Made by a program: the position numbers and the translations under genes. Below are positions 45,027-53,937 of a DNA stretch of 64,000 bases, piece after piece. Under the pieces are notes generated by a model. It saw only the letters and a program-made list of their open reading frames with translations, did no database searches and was not told the DNA's origin. How positions within the stretch are numbered: the first letter of the stretch is position 1; every line of letters begins with the position of its first letter. The DNA comes from Bacteroidales bacterium (GTDB lineage Bacteria; Bacteroidota; Bacteroidia; Bacteroidales; UBA932), in the NCBI GenBank assembly GCA_015060405.1, contig SUYN01000014.1:1-64000 (forward strand). Direction: 5' to 3'.

Positions 45027-45958
45027 TGCTTGACTGACTTCCCTTGATGGATGACCACTATGGTCACTGCCACCAGGATCAATGCTATTCCCAGTACTGT
45101 CTTCACACCGAGATGCTCGTCAAGGAAGATTACGCCGAGGATCACAGCTGTCAGCGGCTGCAGTGCTCCGAGTATTGAAGTCAGGGTCGGTCCTATCCTT
45201 CTGATGGCCTTGACTCCGGTAAAGCTGGACACCATTGTGGACCACAGTCCCAATCCGAGAATATATAGCCATGACCTGCTGTCAGTCACGAGGCTGATTC
45301 CTCCCTCTGTCACGAGCCCTCCTATAAGGAAATAGACCGCACTCAGGAGCATGATCCAGGTCGTGAACTTCACAACCTCTATCTTGTCTGCCTTTGTGCG
45401 CTTCATTACCAGATAATATGCTGCAAAGGAAAACGCAGATATTATTGAACAGACCAGTCCTAGAGTAGTGTCGCCGCCTTCCACAATCAGTCCCTCTCCG
45501 TGAGCAAGCAGGTACACGCCGAATATGGACATGGCGATGCTTGTGATGTTTGCAGCACTTTTCTTTTCGCCATAGAAAAGCATCATGCATAGGGCAACTA
45601 CGACCGGATACATGAAATTGATGGTAGAGGCGATGCCGCTTGCTATGTTCGCATAGCCGATAAGAAGAGTGATGGAAGTGACTGCACGAAGGGCACTCAG
45701 AAGGATTATCTTCCAGACTTCATCGAAGGAGTTAAGCTTGAGAGTCTTCCCTCTGATCGCAGCATATATCATCAGCACAAAGGCAGCGATCCCCCAGCGA
45801 TAGGTGAGAATGTCGAAATGCGACAGTCCTGCGACCATGAGAGCGATGCTGAAAAGGGGAGAGAAACCGAAGGAAGCAGATGATATTATGGCATAGAAGA
45901 TCCCGTTGAAGCGGATCCTTTTCTGCTTTTTAGCTACCTTATCCTGAATATAACCCAT
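45023..45958 (-). CDS. EamA/DMT-family transporter
   Basis: 311 residues from the ATG at 45958; the TTG at 45982 would add eight residues. Ten membrane segments form two EamA repeats (FYAIISSASFGFSPLFSIAL; CSIISAFSFAAYYLVMKR). ALQPLTAVILGVIFLDE is the typical second-repeat end. These proteins export or import small metabolites; the substrate is unknown. The gene converges on the dipeptidase gene with a 4-bp overlap. An inverted repeat lies upstream at 46042-46074. Confidence 0.9.
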   Translation of the reverse strand: MGYIQDKVAKKQKRIRFNGIFYAIISSASFGFSPLFSIALMVAGLSHFDILTYRWGIAAFVLMIYAAIRGKTLKLNSFDEVWKIILLSALRAVTSITLLIGYANIASGIASTINFMYPVVVALCMMLFYGEKKSAANITSIAMSIFGVYLLAHGEGLIVEGGDTTLGLVCSIISAFSFAAYYLVMKRTKADKIEVVKFTTWIMLLSAVYFLIGGLVTEGGISLVTDSRSWLYILGLGLWSTMVSSFTGVKAIRRIGPTLTSILGALQPLTAVILGVIFLDEHLGVKTVLGIALILVAVTIVVIHQGKSVKH

Positions 45959-46041
45959 TTCCTGCTCTTTAGTATTAATCAATTGATCTGCAGCGGTATA
46001 GCCCTATCATAAGAGCCGCTTATTGTTTACAATATTCACAA

Positions 46042-46074
46042 AACAAAAATGTTATAACTATAAACATTTTTGTT
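46042..46074. promoter_or_regulatory. AT-rich dyad shared with the MscS upstream region
   Basis: Perfect inverted repeat AACAAAAATGTT (46042-46053), 9 bp, AACATTTTTGTT (46063-46074). It lies 17 bp past the cinA stop and 83 bp before the EamA ATG. The same layout with one changed base occurs at 52933-52965. It may be a regulator site, or a terminator of the gene upstream. Confidence 0.6.
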
Positions 46075-46091
46075 AAATTAATTGATATGTG

Positions 46092-47363
46092 TTATTTTAG
46101 TTCGTTTACAAGTTTGACACGTAAAAGATTCAGTGCAGACGAGGCGAAACGCTCGATATTGCGCTTTCTGTCGCTTTTGAAGACCATCTTATATGTCTGA
46201 GTGCCTTTTGCCGAACTGACTCCGATCCACACCAGCCCGACCGGCTTTTCTTCAGATCCGCCACCCGGCCCTGCGATGCCGGATGTCGCGACTGAATAAT
46301 CGCTGCCGGTCAGTCGGCGTACTCCTTCTGCCATGGCCGCCACACATTCGCTGCTTACAGCTCCGTGTTTCATTATGATCTCTTCAGGAACTCCCAGGAC
46401 TCCTGTCTTGACGCTGTTGGCGTATGAGGTCACCGAGCCCAGAAAGTATTCGGACGAGCCGGGAATCGAGGTAAACATGGCTGAAATTGTGCCTCCTGTG
46501 CATGATTCTGCTGTCGAAACTGTGAGGCCTGCCTCTTTCAGTATGGTTCCTATGCAGTGTTCAAGGCTGTCATCATGGTCAGAGTAGAGGAGATCGCCTA
46601 AAACAGGCCTTAATCTGTCCAGTTCGGCCTCCATCCTGCTCTCATGCGAGGCCTTGTCACCTCCGTATACAGAGAGCCTCAGACGGACTCCTGTAAGCGG
46701 ATTTGGCAGGTAGGCGAGGTGCATGTCCTCCGGAAGGGATGTCTCCCAATCCTCTATCTTCTTTGCAAGGGCTGACTCGGCTATTCCGTAGGTCATTATG
46801 GTCCTGTGGCTGATGTCTGACAGCGGATTATGTGCCTTGATGTCCTCCATTATGTCTTCCAGCGCTCCCAAAGCCTCGAACGGCACTCCCGGAAGGGAGT
46901 AGAGGGTTGCAGGGTGGCCGAACCTCTCCTCGTTGAAGCGGAAGACCATGACCGGAGCTGTGCCAAGCCTGTTCGGAATCACCTCGCAGGTGTCGGGTAC
47001 AGAGGCCTGTGCAAGATTTATGTCCAATACATCCAGTCCTCTGGCGCTCAGCAGCTTGTGGATGATCTCCAGCTGTCTTTCATCCGTTTTATATGAATCC
47101 GTTCCCGAAAGACGGGCGAGTGCAGGCTTGGTGATGTCATCCTTCGTGGGGCCGAGGCCTCCTGTGACGATCACTATGTCGTTCAAGGACAGCTCACCCT
47201 CGAGTGCCTCTACAATGGCATCATGCTCGTCCGCAATGGAGAGCATACGGGTGACCTTTATTCCTAAACCGTTGAGTGCCTGTGATATATGTGATGAATT
47301 CGTGTCTACTATCTGACCGATAAGAATCTCATCTCCTATGGTGCAAATCGATGCCTGGGTCAT
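46092..47363 (-). CDS. cinA: CinA: molybdopterin-binding-like domain plus nicotinamide-nucleotide amidase
   Basis: 423 residues, the full two-domain form. The N-terminal MoCF-like domain has IGDEILIGQIVDTNSSHIS and VTGGLGPTKDDITKPAL. The C-terminal amidase domain has STAESCTGGTISAMFTSIPG and ATSGIAGPGGGSEEKPVGLVWIG. The enzyme recycles pyridine nucleotides (ADP-ribose pyrophosphatase and NMN deamidase activities). Its start base coincides with the last base of pyrD, so translation is coupled and the two share the promoter at 48421. Confidence 0.95.
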   Translation of the reverse strand: MTQASICTIGDEILIGQIVDTNSSHISQALNGLGIKVTRMLSIADEHDAIVEALEGELSLNDIVIVTGGLGPTKDDITKPALARLSGTDSYKTDERQLEIIHKLLSARGLDVLDINLAQASVPDTCEVIPNRLGTAPVMVFRFNEERFGHPATLYSLPGVPFEALGALEDIMEDIKAHNPLSDISHRTIMTYGIAESALAKKIEDWETSLPEDMHLAYLPNPLTGVRLRLSVYGGDKASHESRMEAELDRLRPVLGDLLYSDHDDSLEHCIGTILKEAGLTVSTAESCTGGTISAMFTSIPGSSEYFLGSVTSYANSVKTGVLGVPEEIIMKHGAVSSECVAAMAEGVRRLTGSDYSVATSGIAGPGGGSEEKPVGLVWIGVSSAKGTQTYKMVFKSDRKRNIERFASSALNLLRVKLVNELK

Positions 47364-48400
47364 TATCTGCTGGTTTCAAGGTGTCTGATTATGTTCTTGA
47401 TCAAAGCCGGTCCCTCATAGATGAAGCCTGTGTATATCTCCACAAGTGATGCACCTGCATCGAGCATTGCCTTTGCCTGCTCCGGCGTCATGATGCCACC
47501 GACTCCAATGATAGGAAGCTTGCCTTCTGACTTTGTGTGAACGTATCTGACAAGCTCCAGGTTCTTCTTATGCAAAGGTGCCCCGGAAAGGCCTCCATTG
47601 CCGATTTCCTCGATCTTTTCCTTTGAAATGCTGGTGATTCCGTCGCGTGAACGTGTGGTGTTTCCTGCCACGATTCCGTCGATTCCCGAACGGAGGCAAT
47701 AGTCTATGATCTCGTCAAGCTGCTGGTGTGAAAGGTCTGGAGAAACCTTAAGCAGTATTGGGCGGTAGTTGTCGAAGTACATACGCAGGTCAAGGAGCCT
47801 GTCAACAATCTCCGATAGGAACGAAATGTCCTGCAAAGCAGTGAGTCCCACTACATTAGGACATGAGACGTTCACTACGAACATATCCACGAAGTCGTAC
47901 AGGAGGCCGAATGCCTTTTCGTAGTCCTTGCCCGCATCTTCGTTTATGCTGTTTGTGTTCTTGGATATGTTGGCCGCCACTATGACCTCAGGACGGTGCT
48001 TCTTTAGGTGTTCTACAGCGTTCTTGACACCCTTGTTGTTGATTCCGTATCTGTTGATTATCGCCTTGTCTCCAGGCACTCTGAAGCATCTCGGCCTGGC
48101 ATTTCCGTCCTGCGGAAGAGGGGTGAGAGAGCCTATTTCAACGAAGCCGAAGCCGAAATTGGCCATGTCATTATAGAATTCTCCATTCTTGTCAAGTCCT
48201 CCTGCAAGTCCCACAGGGTTAGGGAAGTTGATACCGAAGACTTCACGTTCAAGCTTCGGAGATTCCTTTTTATAGATCGCCCTGATGATGGATCCGGCAA
48301 AAGGAACATGCCTCAGGAAGGCAAGGAAAGAAAACAGGAGATTGTGTGCGGTTTCGGGATTGAAACGGAAGAGGATAGGTTTTAACAGATGTTTGTACAT
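47363..48400 (-). CDS. pyrD: Dihydroorotate dehydrogenase, class 2 (quinone-dependent)
   Basis: 345 residues. The N-terminal helix pair typical of class 2 (YKHLLKPILFRFNPETAHNLLFSFLAFL) places it at the membrane. FMN-site segments: PVGLAGGLDKNGE, GFVEIGSLTP, VNVSCPN, GNTTRS and PIIGVGGIMTPEQA. It oxidises dihydroorotate to orotate in pyrimidine synthesis, passing electrons to menaquinone. It is the first gene of the pyrD-cinA operon. Confidence 0.96.
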   Translation of the reverse strand: MYKHLLKPILFRFNPETAHNLLFSFLAFLRHVPFAGSIIRAIYKKESPKLEREVFGINFPNPVGLAGGLDKNGEFYNDMANFGFGFVEIGSLTPLPQDGNARPRCFRVPGDKAIINRYGINNKGVKNAVEHLKKHRPEVIVAANISKNTNSINEDAGKDYEKAFGLLYDFVDMFVVNVSCPNVVGLTALQDISFLSEIVDRLLDLRMYFDNYRPILLKVSPDLSHQQLDEIIDYCLRSGIDGIVAGNTTRSRDGITSISKEKIEEIGNGGLSGAPLHKKNLELVRYVHTKSEGKLPIIGVGGIMTPEQAKAMLDAGASLVEIYTGFIYEGPALIKNIIRHLETSR

Positions 48401-48420
48401 GGCATATCAATGTTATCCTA

Positions 48421-48449
48421 CAAAGATAACAAAACTTATCCATATCCAA
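48421..48449 (-). promoter_or_regulatory. Promoter of pyrD-cinA
   Basis: On minus: TTG (48449-48447), 18 bp, TATCTTTG (48428-48421), 20 nt before the pyrD ATG. The spacing is one short of the usual 19. Confidence 0.5.
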
Positions 48450-48459
48450 GTTCTGCAAG

Positions 48460-48927
48460 CTACATTTCTTGATACGAACCATCGTCGAAAAGTACTATGA
48501 TTTTAGTTACTTTTCTTTGATTTATAATTGCTTGTATCTGTGTATTTGAAGTCTTGATTTCATTTGAGGATGCGTCAGAAGGCGACTGATTGGGGACTTC
48601 ATTGATTTCACGCACTTCTGGAGCAGGTTCATCGTCAGTTTCAGGGAAGAGAAGATCCTGGACTGGGTAGCTGACCGGAGGTTCTGCTGCAAGGGGGGCC
48701 TGCTCGGTGTTTGCGGCTTCCTTGTACATTTTTCCTTTTCCGAACATCAGCCATTCTACGTTCAGGCTAGGGTAATGAAGCATGAGAGCCTTGATGAAAT
48801 CGAAGCTCGGATTGTTCCTTCCGGAGAGTATATGCGAAACGCTTGCACGTACTACATTGAGAGTGTCTGCAAATTGTGCCTGGGAGATGTTTTCAGCTGC
48901 AAGAAACTGACGTAATCTGTCTTTCAT
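48460..48927 (-). CDS. XRE-family HTH transcriptional regulator
   Basis: 155 residues from the ATG at 48927. The N-terminal HTH spans about 1-60 (LRQFLAAENISQAQFADTLNVVRASVSHILSGRNNPSFDFI; LNVEWLMFGKGKMY). A long acidic, Pro/Ser-rich linker follows, then a short C-terminal strand KVTKIIVLFDDGSYQEM. This architecture is common in Bacteroidales XRE proteins of unknown target. Its own -7 box coincides with an ACAAATGTA element that also occurs in a tandem array 370 bp upstream, so autoregulation is plausible. Confidence 0.88.
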   Translation of the reverse strand: MKDRLRQFLAAENISQAQFADTLNVVRASVSHILSGRNNPSFDFIKALMLHYPSLNVEWLMFGKGKMYKEAANTEQAPLAAEPPVSYPVQDLLFPETDDEPAPEVREINEVPNQSPSDASSNEIKTSNTQIQAIINQRKVTKIIVLFDDGSYQEM

Positions 48928-48947
48928 TTTTGTATACCTTAATGTTA

Positions 48948-48978
48948 CAAATGTAGCAACAATATTTGACACTTCAAA
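48948..48978 (-). promoter_or_regulatory. Promoter of the XRE regulator gene
   Basis: On minus: TTTG (48978-48975), 19 bp, TACATTTG (48955-48948), 20 nt before the ATG at 48927. This is a full consensus match. Confidence 0.7.
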
Positions 48979-49449
48979 AGAAATCCGCAGTTAAATGTTG
49001 TAAACAGTAGGGGAGAGATAAGGTATAAACTACTGAATAGCCACTTTATATAAAATAGCATATATGTCTGAATATTAAACATATAACTATATTATTAATA
49101 GCTATTATACGCCGCTGGTACCCCTATATGGCCCATTTTACAGGAATTATATATAAATATCCTTTAAGTAATGATATATAAATTACTGATAATTACGAGA
49201 ATAAGACCATAATAATTTAAGCATAAGAAAAATTTATATTACAAAAATTAACGTTACAAGAACACCGACAATCGTGCCCACAACATGATAAAGATTTACA
49301 TAAATGAACAAGGTTGACTACAAATGTAATTGACAAATGTAAATCACAATTGTAACGAGATATGATATGAGTGAACAATTTCAGATTGAGACAATAATTG
49401 ATTATTTTTGCACAGAATATTATTTGGATTAAAATATACGATTCTCACG
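48979..49449. other. AT-rich XRE/queA intergenic region
   Basis: About 470 bp of very AT-rich DNA between divergent genes. No ORF is supported. It contains the 13-bp direct repeats (49320-49355) and a TATTTTTG -7 box (49403-49410) for queA, with no clear -33 element. The middle (49080-49260) is low in complexity. Confidence 0.5.
49320..49355. promoter_or_regulatory. Three 13-bp-spaced ACAAATGTAA repeats
   Basis: ACAAATGTAA at 49320 and 49333 and ACAATTGTAA at 49346 are spaced exactly 13 bp, upstream of the queA -7 box. A fourth ACAAATGTA is at 48947 in the XRE promoter. They look like tandem operator half-sites. Confidence 0.6.
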
Positions 49450-50664
49450 ATGATACCAGAAATAATAATAGATGACTTCAATTACGACCTTCCTGACGAA
49501 AAGATAGCAAAATATCCCCTCGCGAACAGGGATTCTTCCAAGCTTCTCAAATATGAGAATAGCGCGGTGAGTTCACATTCATTCACAGACCTCCCCTCTT
49601 TTCTACCTCAGGGATCCTTCATGGTGTTCAATGACACAAAGGTTGTTCCGGCCCGACTCCATTTCCAGCGTTCCACTGGTGCTCATATTGAGATATTCTG
49701 TCTGGAGCCCGTTATGCCTGAAGAATATGTGACTATGTTCGAGGTTACTGACAGGTGCAGATGGAAATGTATAGTGGGAAATGTGAAAAGATGGAAAAAT
49801 GACACTCTGTCACTATATAACCCATTGGGAGACAATGCCATCAAGGATATGGATCTGCGTGCTGACCTTGTCGAGAGGCAGGGTGAGGCATCGGTCGTGG
49901 AGTTCTCCTGGAACAATGGTGCCCCTTTTTCCAAGGTTCTTGAGCTGTGTGGCAGTGTCCCTATTCCTCCTTATTTGAACAGGGATACGGAAGATATAGA
50001 TCTTGAGAGATATCAGACGCTTTATGCAAGGTTCAGAGGTTCTGTGGCAGCTCCTACAGCTGGTCTTCATTTCACAGAAAACGTGTTGGGGAACATCAGA
50101 GAAAAGGGAATAACAATCAATAATGTATGTCTGCATGTGGGTGCCGGCACCTTCCTTCCGGTCAAAAGCTCTCATGTGTCGGAGCATGCCATGCACCGGG
50201 AGCCCTTTGTTGTTACCCTGGAGTTCCTGAAAGGACTTCTTGCCAGAAAAGGAAAGACGATAGCAGTCGGTACGACCTCCGTGCGTACTCTTGAGTCACT
50301 CTATTATGTGGGTGTAGGCTGCATCGAGACCGGAAAACCCTGTGATGTGGACCAGTGGGCCCCATATTCCCGTGATTATGAGTACAGTACGGAGGACGCT
50401 CTCTGTGCGCTGACAGCATATATGGAGGCTGAGGGACTTAAGGAACTTCAGCTTGGCACCAGGATAATCATAGTTCCGGGCTTCCGTTTCAGGATCGTTG
50501 ATGTGCTCGTGACCAATTTCCACCAGCCGAAAAGTACGCTTCTGCTTCTCATTTCAGCCTTTGTGGGAGATGACTGGAAGACGATATATGACTATGCCCT
50601 TGCAAATGATTTCCGTTTTCTCAGTTATGGTGACAGTTCCGTCTTGTTCAGAAGATGTGAATAA
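49450..50664 (+). CDS. queA: S-adenosylmethionine:tRNA ribosyltransferase-isomerase (QueA)
   Basis: 404 residues from the ATG at 49450; the upstream TTG at 49408 would sit in the -7 box. Family motifs: DYDLPDEKIAKYPL-like start (NYDLPDEKIAKYP), FMVFNDTKVVPARL, PPYLNRDTEDID, RYQTLYA, SVAAPTAGLHFTE, HVGAGTFLPV and NFHQPKSTLLLLISAF. It transfers the ribosyl moiety of SAM to preQ1-tRNA in queuosine synthesis. It is somewhat longer than E. coli QueA because of insertions in the middle. It appears monocistronic. Confidence 0.95.
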   Translation: MIPEIIIDDFNYDLPDEKIAKYPLANRDSSKLLKYENSAVSSHSFTDLPSFLPQGSFMVFNDTKVVPARLHFQRSTGAHIEIFCLEPVMPEEYVTMFEVTDRCRWKCIVGNVKRWKNDTLSLYNPLGDNAIKDMDLRADLVERQGEASVVEFSWNNGAPFSKVLELCGSVPIPPYLNRDTEDIDLERYQTLYARFRGSVAAPTAGLHFTENVLGNIREKGITINNVCLHVGAGTFLPVKSSHVSEHAMHREPFVVTLEFLKGLLARKGKTIAVGTTSVRTLESLYYVGVGCIETGKPCDVDQWAPYSRDYEYSTEDALCALTAYMEAEGLKELQLGTRIIIVPGFRFRIVDVLVTNFHQPKSTLLLLISAFVGDDWKTIYDYALANDFRFLSYGDSSVLFRRCE

Positions 50665-50689
50665 TGTCCATATGGAGAAATCACATGTA

Positions 50690-50720
50690 TTTGATATTTT
50701 GAGAAAACATTATATATTTG
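50690..50720 (+). promoter_or_regulatory. Promoter of the acyltransferase gene
   Basis: TTTG (50690-50693), 19 bp, TATATTTG (50713-50720), 28 nt before the ATG at 50749. This is an exact match to the Bacteroidota consensus. Confidence 0.75.
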
Positions 50721-50748
50721 CATAATGTACTAATATACCTCAAACATT

Positions 50749-51921
50749 ATGGTAGATTTATCTGAATTTGAGAGCATCAGCCCATATACAGACGCGGAAG
50801 CATCGGAGGCATTGGGAAAATTGGCGGATTACCCGTTGGTAGGCCAGTTCTCCCAGCAGTTCTTCCCTGAAGAATCTCCGGATTTTCTGAAGAACGTTCT
50901 TAAAAGCATCAGAACAATTGACCAGTTCCAAGTGCTTGTGATGCAGAAGTTTGTACGTTGGGTAATTGATCACAAGGCTCATAATTTTTCATACGACGGC
51001 ATAGCTAATGTCTCATCGGAAAAGAAGTTTCTGGCATTGTCTAACCATAGGGATATAATCCTTGATCCGGCGATAACCCAGCTTATTCTACATACTAACG
51101 GTCTGCCTATGACCGAGATCGCCGTGGGAGACAATCTGATTACAAATAAGGCCATCGAGTATCTCATCCGTTCAAACAGAATGATCAAGGTCGTACGCGG
51201 CATTTCAGCCCGTGAACTTTATCTTTCATCCCAGCTTCTCTCGAAATATATACGTCTGAACATTACAGAAGGCAGGAGTTCCATCTGGCTTGCGCAGAGG
51301 CAGGGCCGTACGAAGAACGGCTATGACATCACGGAACAGGGCCTGCTGAAGATGCTCGACATGAGCGGTTCCAATGATTTCCAGCAGAATTTCATGGAGT
51401 TGAACATCACTCCTATGAGCATATCCTACGAAATCGAGCCTTGCGACATTCTTAAGGCAAGGGAGCTTGTGATTTCCCGCAAGCACAAGTATGTCAAGAA
51501 GGATGGTGAAGACCTGAACAGCATCGTGGTGGGAATCATGCAGGATAAGGGCAACATTCATCTGAACATAGGCAAGCCTCTGACAGAAGATGAGATAGCT
51601 GAAGCTGCAAAATGCGACAAGAATGACCGCTATCAGCTCATCCGTCATGCTGTTGACGTGAGAGTGATCGAAGGCTACAAGTTGTGGAAGAATAATTACA
51701 TAGCCTACGATATCGCGAACCACTCCTTCAAGTATGCCGAGCATTACGGTCAGGAAGATGTAGAGAAGTTCGTTTCATATATGGAACACCAGCTCGATAC
51801 GGTAGAAAAAGAGATCAACAGGGAGGATCTCAGGAGAATATTCCTTGACATCTATGCTAATCCTGTAGTCACCAAGGAATTGCTCAAGAAGGAAAGGATC
51901 ACCGGAGCAGTGCTTCTGTAA
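50749..51921 (+). CDS. PlsC/PlsB-like 1-acylglycerol-3-phosphate acyltransferase family protein
   Basis: 390 residues. The acyltransferase HX4D-type block is ALSNHRDIILDP (His and the Asp spaced as H-R-D-I-I-L-D). The second block is MIKVVRG and the third WLAQRQGRTKNG. A C-terminal helical domain (QEDVEKFVSYMEHQLDTVEKEI) follows. It probably acylates glycerophosphate lipids at the inner membrane. It has its own strong promoter and a strong terminator, so it is transcribed alone. Confidence 0.83.
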   Translation: MVDLSEFESISPYTDAEASEALGKLADYPLVGQFSQQFFPEESPDFLKNVLKSIRTIDQFQVLVMQKFVRWVIDHKAHNFSYDGIANVSSEKKFLALSNHRDIILDPAITQLILHTNGLPMTEIAVGDNLITNKAIEYLIRSNRMIKVVRGISARELYLSSQLLSKYIRLNITEGRSSIWLAQRQGRTKNGYDITEQGLLKMLDMSGSNDFQQNFMELNITPMSISYEIEPCDILKARELVISRKHKYVKKDGEDLNSIVVGIMQDKGNIHLNIGKPLTEDEIAEAAKCDKNDRYQLIRHAVDVRVIEGYKLWKNNYIAYDIANHSFKYAEHYGQEDVEKFVSYMEHQLDTVEKEINREDLRRIFLDIYANPVVTKELLKKERITGAVLL

Positions 51922-51938
51922 AGGACTTATCATTGACG

Positions 51939-51980
51939 GCATAAAAAAAGAGCGTCTGCAGAGACGCTCTTTTTTTATGC
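51939..51980. terminator. Bidirectional terminator overlapping the mscS 3' end
   Basis: A perfect 19-bp stem (51939-51957 with 51962-51980; core GAGCGTCT/AGACGCTC flanked by A7/T7) has a GCAG loop. It ends the acyltransferase transcript on + and the MscS transcript on minus; the mscS stop codon (51975-51977) lies in the stem. Confidence 0.92.
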
Positions 51981-52898
51981 CTTGTCCTGATGTACATGCA
52001 CATCCAGCTGCGGGAACGGGAAGTTGACTCCTTCTTCAGGGAGTTTCGTGTAGATCTTTTCGTTGATGGCGAAGAACACATCCCAATAGTCCTCCGATTT
52101 CACCCAGGCTCTTGCTGTGAACCTTATGCCGCTGTCGTCAAGTGAGGCCAGGGCCACAAATGGAGATGCCGGAGCGCCCTGTTCGTGCGTGAGTATCCTC
52201 TGATCGCTTTCCAGCAGTGACATTATGGCAGCCTTTGTCGGTTCGAGCAGTGAACCGTATTCGACTGAAATGTTCCATTCGACCCTTCTATACGACATTT
52301 CGGAATAGTTGTTTATAGTGCCTCCGGACAGGGCTCCGTTAGGAATGATGATCCTTTTATTGTCGGATGTAAGGAGTTCTGTACTTACTATATTCACTTC
52401 AGCTACCGTTCCTGCATGGCCCTGTGCTTCTATGTAGTCACCGATCTTGAAGGGTTTGAATATTATTATCATTATACCGCCGGCAAAATTCTGAACGGCT
52501 CCGTTCAATGCAAGTCCGATTGCTACGCCTCCGCCGGCCAGCAAAGCTGCAATGGATGTCGTGTCGACTCCCAATGCCGAAATAGTTGTCATTATAAGGA
52601 TGGCAGTGAGGACGATGCCCACTATGCTCAGGACAAATGACGATATCGCTGCATCTGCCTTGCTCTTCTCTAGTATTCTTGCCACTATCTTCTTGATCTT
52701 CCGGATCACCCATATACCTATAAGATATATGACTATTGCTGCAAGCACCTTCAAGCCGAAGGCGATCGCCTTGTCTATGAGTTCCGATATCAGGTCAGAG
52801 GCTGTAGTTGTCTCTAATTTGTGCATCAGACTGTCCAGTCTGGCATGTATGTCCAGTGTGTCGACCGGCTGGGTCTGTAATAGATGGCAGGATTTCAT
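51975..52898 (-). CDS. MscS-family small-conductance mechanosensitive channel
   Basis: 307 residues from the ATG at 52898 (the open frame reaches 52937). Three membrane segments; the pore helix is GGGVAIGLALNGAVQNFAGG, then FKPFKIGDYIE and the beta domain ending NGALSGGTINNYS. The C-terminal cage domain is present. Such channels release solutes on osmotic downshock. Its stop codon is inside the shared terminator. A shared dyad (52933-52965) lies 34 bp upstream. Confidence 0.93.
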   Translation of the reverse strand: MKSCHLLQTQPVDTLDIHARLDSLMHKLETTTASDLISELIDKAIAFGLKVLAAIVIYLIGIWVIRKIKKIVARILEKSKADAAISSFVLSIVGIVLTAILIMTTISALGVDTTSIAALLAGGGVAIGLALNGAVQNFAGGIMIIIFKPFKIGDYIEAQGHAGTVAEVNIVSTELLTSDNKRIIIPNGALSGGTINNYSEMSYRRVEWNISVEYGSLLEPTKAAIMSLLESDQRILTHEQGAPASPFVALASLDDSGIRFTARAWVKSEDYWDVFFAINEKIYTKLPEEGVNFPFPQLDVHVHQDKA

Positions 52899-52932
52899 TA
52901 TTTTGGTTATATTTATAATAATCAGTGAGTGT

Positions 52933-52965
52933 AACAAAAGTGTTAATGGTTATAACATTTTTGTT
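52933..52965. promoter_or_regulatory. AT-rich dyad upstream of mscS, matching 46042-46074
   Basis: AACAAAAGTGTT (52933-52944), 9 bp, AACATTTTTGTT (52954-52965). Arms and spacer length equal those of the 46042 copy except for one base. It lies between a minus-strand gene end (52981) and the mscS start. Confidence 0.6.
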
Positions 52966-52980
52966 ATGGTTCTTTTTACC

Positions 52981-53937
52981 CTAAATTGAGATGATAAGAT
53001 AGGCCATGTAGGCAATCTGCAAGCCTATGAAGATGACACCTTCGATTCTGTCGAGCTTTTTCTTCTTGAATGATATTGCGCTCAGCAGTATCAGGATGGC
53101 AGACACCGTCATGATACCAAGGTCCATATCTGAGATGCTGTTGAATGAAAGCGGATGGATCAGGGCTGAGCCTCCGAGTATGAGAAGTATGTTGGATATG
53201 TTCGAGCCGAGGATGTTTCCAAGTGCAAGCTGACCTTGTCCTTTATAGGCCGCCACTACACAGGTTGCAAGCTCAGGCATGGATGTTCCTGCTGCCATGA
53301 TGGTGATTGCGATGAACTTTTCCGAAAGTCCTGCGATCAGGGCGATCTGTGTCGCGGAATTCACGAAGAGGCGTCCTCCGAAGATGAGAGCTGCAAGACC
53401 TCCGACGATCATCAGTGTAGCGAGAAGCGGTTTGGTCTCATCCTTGACACCTTCGTCGGTCTCTTCGCGTCCGCTTCTGAATGAATTCCAAAGATAAATG
53501 GCGAATATCAGAAGCAGTATGCCTCCTTCTGCCCTGCTGAGGCTGTCTGTTGCGCCAAGGCCAAAGAGGGATGCGCTTTTACCGAGCAGTATGAGTAGCA
53601 CTGTCACCGCTATATTAAGAGGTATGTCCTTCTTCAGGTTGGACTTGGTGATGGCTACAGGAGCCACAAGGGCGGTAGCGCCAAGGATCATGAGGGTGTT
53701 GAAGATGTTTGATCCCACGATGTTTCCTACGGCCATGTCAGACTTGCCCTGGAATGAAGAAAGGAAGCTGACCACCATTTCTGGAGCCGAGGTCCCGATT
53801 CCTACAATTGTGAGGCCGATTACGAATTCGCTGATTCCGAATCTTCTGGCTATGCTGGATGAACCGTCAACCAGCCAGTTGGCACCCATCAGTATAAGAA
53901 TGAGGCCTGCAATGAGTATGATAATCTGAATAAGCAT
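52981..53937 (-). CDS. Calcium/sodium antiporter, CaCA family, copy 2
   Basis: 318 residues, about ten membrane segments. Alpha repeats: GIGTSAPEMVVSF with GNIVGSNIFN, and AAGTSMPELATCV with GNILGSNISN. It is a paralogue of the protein at 22577-23527 with the same length and plan. It exchanges calcium for sodium. It stands alone here, upstream of mscS on the same strand and divergent from the NfeD gene. Confidence 0.93.
   Translation of the reverse strand: MLIQIIILIAGLILILMGANWLVDGSSSIARRFGISEFVIGLTIVGIGTSAPEMVVSFLSSFQGKSDMAVGNIVGSNIFNTLMILGATALVAPVAITKSNLKKDIPLNIAVTVLLILLGKSASLFGLGATDSLSRAEGGILLLIFAIYLWNSFRSGREETDEGVKDETKPLLATLMIVGGLAALIFGGRLFVNSATQIALIAGLSEKFIAITIMAAGTSMPELATCVVAAYKGQGQLALGNILGSNISNILLILGGSALIHPLSFNSISDMDLGIMTVSAILILLSAISFKKKKLDRIEGVIFIGLQIAYMAYLIISI

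Noticed and set aside
46042..46074. Calling the dyad a simple terminator of cinA
   Set aside because: The stem is very AT-rich and the same geometry recurs before mscS, so I list it as a shared regulatory dyad, though termination is not excluded.
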